Below are positions 1-5,045 of a stretch of 6,211 nucleotides of DNA, piece by piece; position 1 is the stretch's first letter, and each line of letters begins with the position of its first letter. The DNA is taken from positions 1 through 6,211 of the forward strand of contig DCGX01000018.1 in NCBI GenBank assembly GCA_002315505.1. The letters are read 5' to 3'. The notes below the pieces were generated by a model. That model did not search any database. It was not told the origin of the DNA and saw nothing but the letters and a program-made list of their open reading frames with translations. Position numbers and translations under genes: made by a program. Source of the DNA: Ruminococcaceae bacterium UBA1767 (GTDB lineage: Bacteria > Bacillota > Clostridia > Oscillospirales > Acutalibacteraceae).

Positions 1-3
1 AAC

Positions 4-23
4 ACTTTTTGGAAAAGTTTTTT
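4..23. terminator. Short A/T hairpin with T run, possible terminator at left edge
   Basis: ACTTTT (4-9) and AAAAGT (13-18) pair around a three-base loop, followed on the plus strand by a run of T to position 23. On the plus strand this has the form of a weak intrinsic terminator for a gene left of the window. On the minus strand it lies about 30 nt past the stop of the glycerophosphotransferase gene and could help end that transcript, but any T run there would fall outside the window. The stem is nearly all A-T, so its strength is doubtful. Confidence 0.3.
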
Positions 24-51
24 AAAAAAATTACTCTTTTTACAATTTATA

Positions 52-1215
52 CTAAATTATTGCATAATCAGCTATTCTTTTTGTACTGTTTCCGTCACAA
101 GCACCCATATATCTTTCTCTGAATTCAGAAATCCGATTCATTCTGAAGGATTCGTTTTCAACAGCTGAAATTATTTCATCATTATTTATCACTATTCTAC
201 CCGGCACGAAACTCTTGTAGTCAAAATAAAAACTCCTGTCATGCTCGTACTCATTCAAATCATAAGCATAGAAAAGCATCGGCTTATTCAAAAGAGCAAA
301 CTCAAAAATCAGCGATGAATAATCTGCAATAAGAATATCAGCTGCACAAAGTGCTGTTTCAATCTTCATATCACTTATATTAAATACGAAATCTCCGAAT
401 TTTGCCCGCTCTTCATCGGTCAGCTTGAACTTATCGGCAGTAAACGGATGAAGCTTAAACACAAGCACATATTCTTTTCCGAGTGTATTCTTCAGCTTCC
501 CGAAATCAAGTGTATTATCATTATATGATTGCTCCGGAGAATTGCCCCTGAATGTCGGTGCATAAAGTATAATTTTTCTTTCACCTATTTCAGGATACTC
601 CTTTAATAGCACTTCTCTCTGTGAATTTACAAAATCGCTATCAAAATAAATATCCGTTCTCGGAGTGCCGTATGCCTTGATAATTCTCTCAGAGCATCGA
701 AATGCGTCCGAGTAGCTTGAAATAACACTCTCAGCTGAAACGAAGACATCTGTCATATTATTATACAGCGGAAATCTCAGCATATCCTCTCTTTTACCGC
801 CCCACGGCAAATCAAGGGTTGAGTAACCCCATTTTTTGAATGCACCGCAAGCGTGCCAGAGCTGAATAACCTTTGTACCTTTATTAGGCTTGCAGGCATT
901 CACAGGGTCAAAGTTATCATTGAGGAACACAGCCTTACACCTTGCGTAGTAAGTTTCAAACTTAATATCAGCAAAAATCCTTTTCGCTGAGCTTTTCGGA
1001 GAATTGTATACGATACAATTATATCCCTTAGCAGACAAATAATCATATACCTCTTTCAGATTATCGGGCAGGCCTGTATAATTTTTATTTACCGCAAAAA
1101 CAAACAGCCTTTCGTCGATTCCTTTTTTTGATGCAAATTTAAACGCAAGCGGCCATATTACATAAAAGAACAGTTTTCGTCTGAACAAAGTCAGTTTTTT
1201 GAGAATGCTTTTCAT
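52..1215 (-). CDS. CDP-glycerol:glycerophosphate glycerophosphotransferase family protein (TagB/TagF-like)
   Basis: This 387-aa protein belongs to the CDP-glycerol glycerophosphotransferase family. Members move glycerol-phosphate (in relatives, other polyol-phosphates) from a CDP donor onto a lipid-linked acceptor at the inner face of the membrane during teichoic acid or related polymer synthesis. Family motifs are clear: QLWHACGAFKKWG (118-130, His121), YAPTFRG (218-224), FKLHPF (253-258, His256), and the C-terminal ADILIADYSS (292-301) followed by the FYFDYKSFVPG block (329-339). The two histidines match the conserved catalytic or substrate-binding ones of the family. The N-terminus (1-30) is basic and hydrophobic, fitting peripheral membrane attachment rather than a signal peptide. 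The length suits the short TagB-like form; TagF polymerases are often longer because of an added N-terminal domain. The ATG is supported by GGAGTGAT at 1226-1219. The gene lies 72 nt after rpmB on the same strand, with a hairpin between. No other envelope-polymer genes are visible, so primase versus polymerase activity and the exact polyol cannot be settled. Confidence 0.88.
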   Translation of the reverse strand: MKSILKKLTLFRRKLFFYVIWPLAFKFASKKGIDERLFVFAVNKNYTGLPDNLKEVYDYLSAKGYNCIVYNSPKSSAKRIFADIKFETYYARCKAVFLNDNFDPVNACKPNKGTKVIQLWHACGAFKKWGYSTLDLPWGGKREDMLRFPLYNNMTDVFVSAESVISSYSDAFRCSERIIKAYGTPRTDIYFDSDFVNSQREVLLKEYPEIGERKIILYAPTFRGNSPEQSYNDNTLDFGKLKNTLGKEYVLVFKLHPFTADKFKLTDEERAKFGDFVFNISDMKIETALCAADILIADYSSLIFEFALLNKPMLFYAYDLNEYEHDRSFYFDYKSFVPGRIVINNDEIISAVENESFRMNRISEFRERYMGACDGNSTKRIADYAII

Positions 1216-1238
1216 AAAATCACTCCATAAATGACAAA

Positions 1239-1260
1239 GAGACCGTCAAGTGACGATCTC
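1239..1260 (-). terminator. Hairpin after rpmB, weak terminator or attenuator
   Basis: Read on the minus strand, GAGATCGTC and GACGGTCTC form a 9-bp stem with a four-base ACTT loop, then TTTGTCATTT. The single imperfect position is a U-G pair in minus-strand RNA but a C-A mismatch in plus-strand RNA, which favours a role in the minus-strand transcript. It starts 27 nt after the rpmB stop. The T run is broken, so partial termination with some readthrough into the glycerophosphotransferase gene is plausible. Confidence 0.5.
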
Positions 1261-1287
1261 AAAATCATTAACAAATTTGCTTGTGCA

Positions 1288-1476
1288 TCAAACAGCACGT
1301 GTAACCTTACCTGAACGCAAGCAACGTGTGCAAGCATAAACCTTGCGTGGAGAACCGTCTACGATAGCCTTTACACGTTTAACGTTTGGTTTCCATGTTC
1401 TGTTAGAACGTCTGTGTGAATGAGAAACCTTAATACCGAAAGTAACACCTTTTCCGCAGAATTCGCATTTTGCCAT
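1288..1476 (-). CDS. rpmB: 50S ribosomal protein L28
   Basis: This 62-aa basic protein is ribosomal protein L28 of the large subunit. The N-terminus MAKCEFCGKGVTFG, the SHSHRRSNRTWKPN segment (18-31) and the tail VYACTRCLRSGKVTRAV (46-62) are all typical. It carries two CxxC pairs (Cys4/Cys7 and Cys49/Cys52), so it is the zinc-binding C+ form; many bacteria also have or substitute a cysteine-free C- paralogue under zinc control. The start is set by an excellent AGGAGG at 1490-1485, 8 nt before the ATG. A longer reading from 1518 would run into the transcription start region and past the conserved family N-terminus. It is transcribed alone from the promoter at 1522-1550, with the hairpin at 1239-1260 downstream. 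Length and sequence are normal for the family. Confidence 0.97.
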   Translation of the reverse strand: MAKCEFCGKGVTFGIKVSHSHRRSNRTWKPNVKRVKAIVDGSPRKVYACTRCLRSGKVTRAV

Positions 1477-1484
1477 ACTCGGCA

Positions 1485-1490
1485 CCTCCT
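1485..1490 (-). promoter_or_regulatory. Ribosome binding site of rpmB
   Basis: A perfect AGGAGG lies 8 nt upstream of the ATG at 1476. It decides the start in favour of the 62-aa L28 over the upstream in-frame ATG at 1518. Confidence 0.9.
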
Positions 1491-1521
1491 TACTAATTAC
1501 GAATACTAAACAACACATGAT

Positions 1522-1550
1522 ATATTAACAGATAACTTTCAAAAAATCAA
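1522..1550 (-). promoter_or_regulatory. Sigma-A-type promoter of rpmB
   Basis: On the minus strand, TTGATT (1550-1545) is followed after exactly 17 nt by TAATAT (1527-1522). The TGT just before the -10 box gives an extended -10. A/T tracts lie upstream (1551-1580). Transcription should begin near 1515, leaving a leader of about 38 nt that contains the AGGAGG. Confidence 0.75.
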
Positions 1551-1628
1551 CCTTTTTTTTAAAATTTTTATTTTTATTTTGCAAACTCACTATTTACTAT
1601 TTTTTTCTTTTATGTTATTATTGTATAC
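1551..1628. other. A/T-rich divergent intergenic region
   Basis: This stretch between rpmB (leftward) and the 104-aa gene (rightward) is almost all A and T, with long T and A runs at 1552-1580 and 1600-1610. It supplies A/T tracts upstream of the rpmB promoter. The rightward promoter must lie here, but no pair of boxes is convincing: TTTACT (1593-1598), 17 nt, then TATTAT (1616-1621) has the right spacing, yet it would leave a leader of only about a dozen bases before the ATG at 1641. No small gene or RNA is recognisable. Confidence 0.4.
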
Positions 1629-1636
1629 GAGGTGAT
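1629..1636 (+). promoter_or_regulatory. Ribosome binding site of the 104-aa gene
   Basis: GAGGTGAT, an eight-base match to the 16S rRNA 3' end, stands four bases before the ATG at 1641. It rules out the GTG at 1632, which is part of this site. Confidence 0.8.
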
Positions 1637-1640
1637 TTTT

Positions 1641-1955
1641 ATGTTATTTAGCAGGAGAAGTAAAACTCCTCCCAACGAAAAAATCGAACATCTTACTTTC
1701 CTTTCAAAAGAAGCGAAAGAGGCATTTCGGATTCTTGAAATAGCAGATACTTATCAGCTCATCGGCAAAGAAGCTGACAACTTCTATCTCGATTATTGTG
1801 TTGAGAGCGGTGGAGTTGCCGACAAAGTTATTCTCTATGAAATGAGAACTGCTGTGTATTATGCCAACACTGCAAAACCTGACATAAAAAAACTTCGTTG
1901 GTGGTACTGGAAGGACTCCAATTCCGACAATAAGGATTTGTATAATGAAAAATAA
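1641..1955 (+). CDS. Small protein of unknown function, coupled to MFS transporter
   Basis: I do not recognise this 104-aa protein. It is not membrane-spanning and has no signal peptide. The N-terminus is short and basic (MLFSRRSKTPP), then comes a charged, probably helical stretch (residues 12-45, rich in Lys, Glu and Ala), a central part FYLDYCVESGGVADKVILYEM, and a C-terminal Trp/Tyr cluster LRWWYWKDSN (about 86-95) before a polar, charged tail. There is one cysteine, so no metal-binding Cys motif. The start at 1641 is supported by GAGGTGAT (1629-1636); the in-frame GTG at 1632 lies inside that site. The last 11 nt overlap the transporter gene in another frame, which points to translational coupling and a shared transcript. 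A role linked to the transporter is only an inference from this arrangement. Good start signals and tight overlap make it a real gene. Confidence 0.8.
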   Translation: MLFSRRSKTPPNEKIEHLTFLSKEAKEAFRILEIADTYQLIGKEADNFYLDYCVESGGVADKVILYEMRTAVYYANTAKPDIKKLRWWYWKDSNSDNKDLYNEK

Positions 1956-3159
1956 TCGATATACATCCACAAAAGTCGCCTGCTACACCGGTTATTTTGT
2001 CCAGGCTATCATCAACAACCTCGCACCGCTGTTTTACGTAACCTTTCAGAATGAATTCGGAATCAGCTACACGAAAATCAGCTGTCTTATTCTCGTCAAT
2101 TTCCTTTCACAGCTTGTTGTTGATATCTCATCAGTTAAAATCGTTCCGAAGCTCGGTTACCGTGTTTCTATTGTAACGGCACATATTTTCAGTGCTGTAG
2201 GACTTATTTCTCTCGGAATTATGCCAAGGGCATTTGACAACCACTACATCGGTTTAGTTATACCTATAATTATATATGCTGTCGGCTCGGGTTTGATTGA
2301 AGTTTTAATCAGTCCGCTTATTGAAGGCTTACCGACTAAGAACAAGTCGGGTGAAATGAGCCTTCTTCATTCTTTTTATTGCTGGGGTCAGATGTCAGTT
2401 GTTCTGCTGTCTACCATAGCTATAAAGTTCATAGGCAGTTCAAACTGGATTTATCTTCCTATTGTATGGGCAATCGTTCCGATTGTAAATATGATTTCCT
2501 TTACAAGAGTTCCGATTTTTACACCCGTTGCCGAAGGAGAAAAGGAAATGAGCATACGTGAGCTGTTCGCTCACAAGGAATTTGTTTTAGCCGCATTGAT
2601 TATGACAGGCTCGGGCGCAAGCGAAATTGCCGTTGCTCAATGGGCTTCCACCTTTGCCGAAAGGAGCCTCGGTGTCAACAAGCTCACAGGCGACCTTTTA
2701 GGACCATGCCTGTTCGCCGTGCTTATGGGCTCGGGACGTGTCATATATGGATTCATCGGTGACAAGGTTAACACAAGAAAGGCTCTTATGGTCAGCTCGG
2801 CAGGTTGTGCTGTATCATATCTCATGATATCACTCTCTCCTGTCCCGATGCTTTCTCTTATCGGTTGCGGATTGTGTGGAATTTCGGCTTCAATTATGTG
2901 GCCGGGTGTGTTAAGCTTAGGTGCAAGGCTTTTTCCTAAGGGCGGAACGGCAATGTTTGCAATTCTTGCAATGTTCGGGGACCTCGGATGTGCTTTCGGG
3001 CCATGGATAACAGGATTTATGAGCGACATTGCACTTAACAGCGACAAAATAACAATGGAACCGCTTAACTTCGGATTAATGATTTGCGCAGCATTTCCGA
3101 CAGTAATGCTAATACTTTTATTTTCAATCAAGTTTAAAACAGGCAGTAAAGTACAATAG
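1945..3159 (+). CDS. Major facilitator superfamily (MFS) transporter
   Basis: This 404-aa polytopic membrane protein is an MFS secondary transporter. Twelve hydrophobic segments can be placed at roughly residues 10-33, 45-64, 75-93, 101-123, 142-163, 168-186, 213-235, 249-271, 279-298, 301-325, 336-359 and 376-397, with a charged cytoplasmic loop (about 187-212) between the two six-helix halves. The loop after helix 8, with GRVIYGFIGDKVNTRKAL (264-281), is a good MFS motif A-like element; the equivalent in the first half (DISSVKIVPKLGYR, 60-73) is degenerate. The general look is that of sugar/fucose permease-like (FHS-type) MFS proteins common in Firmicutes, but no substrate can be read from the sequence. 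The start has AAGGA at 1932-1936, 8 nt upstream, inside the end of the preceding gene. The length of about 400 aa is normal. Direction of transport (uptake or efflux) is unknown. Confidence 0.9.
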   Translation: MKNNRYTSTKVACYTGYFVQAIINNLAPLFYVTFQNEFGISYTKISCLILVNFLSQLVVDISSVKIVPKLGYRVSIVTAHIFSAVGLISLGIMPRAFDNHYIGLVIPIIIYAVGSGLIEVLISPLIEGLPTKNKSGEMSLLHSFYCWGQMSVVLLSTIAIKFIGSSNWIYLPIVWAIVPIVNMISFTRVPIFTPVAEGEKEMSIRELFAHKEFVLAALIMTGSGASEIAVAQWASTFAERSLGVNKLTGDLLGPCLFAVLMGSGRVIYGFIGDKVNTRKALMVSSAGCAVSYLMISLSPVPMLSLIGCGLCGISASIMWPGVLSLGARLFPKGGTAMFAILAMFGDLGCAFGPWITGFMSDIALNSDKITMEPLNFGLMICAAFPTVMLILLFSIKFKTGSKVQ

Positions 3160-3175
3160 CACGTACTCTACTGCC
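3142..3175 (+). terminator. Long hairpin across the transporter stop codon
   Basis: GGCAGTAAAGTAC (3142-3154) and GTACTCTACTGCC (3163-3175) pair over 13 positions with a single A-C mismatch and an 8-base loop that contains the TAG stop. The left arm is therefore coding sequence for the last residues of the transporter. It probably separates the transporter transcript from recA. It is not a textbook intrinsic terminator: TAAAAATATGC intervenes before the T run at 3188-3192. Confidence 0.55.
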
Positions 3176-3184
3176 TAAAAATAT

Positions 3185-3213
3185 GCATTTTTATAAAATT
3201 TTTAAAAATAACT
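3185..3213 (+). promoter_or_regulatory. A/T tracts upstream of the recA promoter (possible UP element)
   Basis: Runs of A and T, including TTTTTAAAAA at 3199-3208, lie directly upstream of the recA -35 box, where the RNA polymerase alpha subunit contacts UP elements. This is suggestive only, since the whole intergenic region is A/T-rich. Confidence 0.3.
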
Positions 3214-3214
3214 C

Positions 3215-3243
3215 TTGCATTTTAATCGATTGTAATGTATAAT
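3215..3243 (+). promoter_or_regulatory. Sigma-A-type promoter of recA
   Basis: TTGCAT (3215-3220), a 17-nt spacer, and a perfect TATAAT (3238-3243) form a strong vegetative promoter. Transcription should start near 3250, just before the LexA box, giving a leader of roughly 34 nt with the GGAGG site. Confidence 0.85.
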
Positions 3244-3251
3244 ACAATCAT

Positions 3252-3265
3252 CGAACAAATGTACG
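3252..3265 (+). promoter_or_regulatory. LexA (DinR/Cheo) box of recA
   Basis: CGAACAAATGTACG matches the Gram-positive LexA operator CGAAC-RNRY-GTTCG at every position except one (GTA instead of GTT). It sits from about +3 to +16 relative to the predicted start, where bound LexA would block RNA polymerase. RecA-induced self-cleavage of LexA after DNA damage would relieve repression, the standard SOS loop. Confidence 0.8.
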
Positions 3266-3270
3266 GATAT

Positions 3271-3275
3271 GGAGG
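3271..3275 (+). promoter_or_regulatory. Ribosome binding site of recA
   Basis: GGAGG lies 8 nt before the ATG at 3284. An upstream in-frame ATG at 3269 overlaps this site and so is not the start. Confidence 0.85.
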
Positions 3276-3283
3276 AATCAAAA

Positions 3284-4405
3284 ATGGCTGATAAACAAAA
3301 GGCTCTTGAAACAGCAATCGCACAACTCGAAAAACAATATGGTAAAGGTACTGTTATGCGTTTGGGACAGAATGCAGGTATGAACATTGAGGCTATCTCA
3401 ACCGGTTCTGTAACTCTTGACCTTGCAACAGGCATCGGCGGTCTTCCAAAAGGAAGAATTATCGAAATTTACGGACCTGAATCTTCGGGTAAAACAACCC
3501 TCGCTCTTCACGCTGTCGCAGAGGCACAAAAAGCAGGCGGTGAAGCCGCATTTATTGATGCTGAGCACGCACTTGACCCTGTTTATGCCGCAAATTTAGG
3601 CGTTGACGTTGACTCACTTTTAGTTGCACAGCCCGACAACGGTGAACAGGCTCTTGAAATTGCCGAGGCTCTTGTTCGTTCGGGAGCTATAGACATTGTC
3701 GTAGTTGACTCAGTTGCCGCACTTGTTCCGAGATCGGAAATCGAAGGTGAAATGGGTGACTCTCACGTTGGTCAGCACGCAAGACTTATGTCTCAGGCAC
3801 TCAGAAAGCTCGCAGGTGCAATCAACAAGTCAAACACAATTATTATTTTTATTAATCAGTTGCGTGAAAAAATCGGTGTTGTTTACGGAAATCCCGAGAC
3901 AACAACAGGTGGTCGTGCGCTTAAATTCTATGCATCTATTCGTATGGATGTACGTCGAACAGAGAGCATCAAGGGTGCAGGTAATGAAATTCTCGGTAAC
4001 AGAACACGTGTTAAAATCGTAAAGAATAAGGTTGCTCCTCCGTTTAAAGAGGCTGAATTTGATATTATGTACGGTGAAGGAATTTCCAAAATCGGTGAAA
4101 TTCTTGACCTTGCAGTTTCGCTTGATATTGTTCATAAAAGCGGTGCATGGTTCTCGTACGGTGAGGAAAGACTCGGTCAAGGACGTGACAATGTAAAAGA
4201 ATTGCTCAAGAATAATCCTGAGCTTGCAAATGAACTTGAAGCAAAAATCCGTGCAAATATGGAAACACTCAAGCAGATGTCAAAAGCATCAAGCAAGAAA
4301 GGAACAATCGCAAAGCCGACGGCAGCACCTGCCCCCGCTGCACCGAGTGCTCCTGTTTCAAAAGCATCCGCTAAGGCTACGCTTGACATTGCGGTTGACG
4401 ACTGA
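3284..4405 (+). CDS. recA: Recombinase RecA
   Basis: This 373-aa protein is the RecA recombinase, which forms ATP-dependent filaments on single-stranded DNA, carries out homologous pairing and strand exchange, and stimulates LexA cleavage. Seen in order: an N-terminal polymerisation helix region (1-30), Walker A GPESSGKT (64-71, Lys70), the catalytic glutamate in FIDAEHALD (Glu94), Walker B IDIVVVDS (136-143), the L1 loop region with EGEMGDSHVG (154-163), and the INQLREKIG...NPETTTGGRALKFY L2 region (190-215). All key residues are intact. The C-terminus is longer than in many RecA proteins: an Ala/Pro/Ser/Lys-rich linker (about 333-366) ends in the acidic LDIAVDD. The start at MADKQKAL is supported by GGAGG at 3271-3275 and by family alignment from memory. 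The gene has its own promoter and LexA box, and its TGA stop overlaps the recX start by one base. Confidence 0.99.
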   Translation: MADKQKALETAIAQLEKQYGKGTVMRLGQNAGMNIEAISTGSVTLDLATGIGGLPKGRIIEIYGPESSGKTTLALHAVAEAQKAGGEAAFIDAEHALDPVYAANLGVDVDSLLVAQPDNGEQALEIAEALVRSGAIDIVVVDSVAALVPRSEIEGEMGDSHVGQHARLMSQALRKLAGAINKSNTIIIFINQLREKIGVVYGNPETTTGGRALKFYASIRMDVRRTESIKGAGNEILGNRTRVKIVKNKVAPPFKEAEFDIMYGEGISKIGEILDLAVSLDIVHKSGAWFSYGEERLGQGRDNVKELLKNNPELANELEAKIRANMETLKQMSKASSKKGTIAKPTAAPAPAAPSAPVSKASAKATLDIAVDD

Positions 4406-5037
4406 TGAAAATTACGGCGAAGCAAGGCAGAGGAACAAAAATGCACATCGGTATCGACGGAGAATATCTGCTTACTGTTGACTGCGATTTCTGGTTCTCG
4501 TGTGGCTATATTTCGGGTGACAATATTAACGAAGATGAGCTTGCTGCATTCAAGGATGCGGCAGGCTCTCGCTGTGCTTTTAACAGTGCTATGTACAGTC
4601 TTGACCTGCGTGACCACTCAGAAAGAGAACTTAGAACAAAGCTCTCAAGAAAATTCGATGCTGAATATGTTGATACTGCGATTGAAAGGCTGCTTGACCT
4701 CGGTCTGTTAAACGACAGACGTTTTGCGGAAAACTATGCACGTGAGCTTTTTGTTCATAAAAAATACGGCAAAAGCAGAATTAAATCCGAGCTTTTTGTC
4801 AAAGGAATTTCCTTTGACATAATAAACGACGTTCTTGACGAGCTGTTTGAATATGAAGAAACAGATAATGTTCAAAGAATAGTTGATATTATAAAGAAAA
4901 AATATTATAATAGAATGTATGACGAAAACGGACGTAAGAAGGTTTTTGCCGCAATGACAAGAATGGGATATGGATTTTCCGATATCCGTGAGGCAATGCG
5001 TCATTATTCGGATGATGAATTTTACGAAGATTTTTAG
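4405..5037 (+). CDS. recX: Regulatory protein RecX
   Basis: This 210-aa protein is RecX, which binds within the RecA filament and modulates (usually inhibits) its ATPase and recombinase activity. It starts with a beta-rich segment MKITAKQGRG...IGIDGEYLLTVD typical of Firmicutes RecX, followed by three-helix repeats: residues 61-115 (YSLDLRDHSERELRTKL, then LLDLGLLNDRRFAENYARE), 116-148 (KKYGKSRIKSELFVKGI), and 157-200 (RKKVFAAMTRMGYGFSDI). The tail is acidic and aromatic (YSDDEFYEDF). The start ATG shares its A with the recA stop TGA and has no strong ribosome binding site, so translation is probably coupled to recA. A second in-frame ATG at 4441 does have a good site (AGAGGA, 4429-4434), but the MKIT start fits the family better. 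The length is within the usual range. Confidence 0.95.
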   Translation: MKITAKQGRGTKMHIGIDGEYLLTVDCDFWFSCGYISGDNINEDELAAFKDAAGSRCAFNSAMYSLDLRDHSERELRTKLSRKFDAEYVDTAIERLLDLGLLNDRRFAENYARELFVHKKYGKSRIKSELFVKGISFDIINDVLDELFEYEETDNVQRIVDIIKKKYYNRMYDENGRKKVFAAMTRMGYGFSDIREAMRHYSDDEFYEDF

Positions 5038-5042
5038 GTGAT
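5036..5042 (+). promoter_or_regulatory. Ribosome binding site of rimO
   Basis: AGGTGAT, seven bases complementary to the 16S rRNA 3' end, shares its first two bases with the recX stop codon TAG and ends three bases before the rimO ATG. Ribosomes finishing recX would be placed to restart on rimO. Confidence 0.75.
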
Positions 5043-5045
5043 ACT

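Noticed and set aside
1477..1518. N-terminal extension of L28 from an in-frame ATG at 1518 (minus strand)
   Set aside because: It would begin at or before the predicted transcription start and run through the AGGAGG site. L28 proteins begin at MAKC, and the ATG at 1476 has ideal spacing.
1632..1640. GTG start at 1632 for the 104-aa protein
   Set aside because: The GTG lies inside the GAGGTGAT ribosome binding site that serves the ATG at 1641.
2637..3131. 164-codon open frame on the minus strand inside the transporter gene
   Set aside because: It mirrors the codons of a clear membrane protein, has a proline-rich composition unlike a folded protein, and no start signal.
3181..3210. A/T palindromes (ATGCAT, TTTTTAAAAA) as transposon ends or an integration site
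   Set aside because: No flanking direct repeats, transposase or integrase is present; these are simple A/T-rich promoter-upstream sequences.
3269..3283. RecA start at the in-frame ATG at 3269
   Set aside because: This ATG is fused to the GGAGG ribosome binding site and has none of its own; MADKQKAL at 3284 is the normal RecA beginning.
4224..4481. Plus-strand open frame across the recA-recX junction
   Set aside because: It is an out-of-frame reading of the Ala/Pro-rich recA tail, rich in Gln/Arg/Leu/His, and conflicts with the well-supported recA and recX frames.
3830..4617. Minus-strand open frames opposite recA and recX (3830-4180 and 4177-4617)
   Set aside because: They are the complement of strongly conserved recA and recX coding sequence, without ribosome binding sites or recognisable domains.
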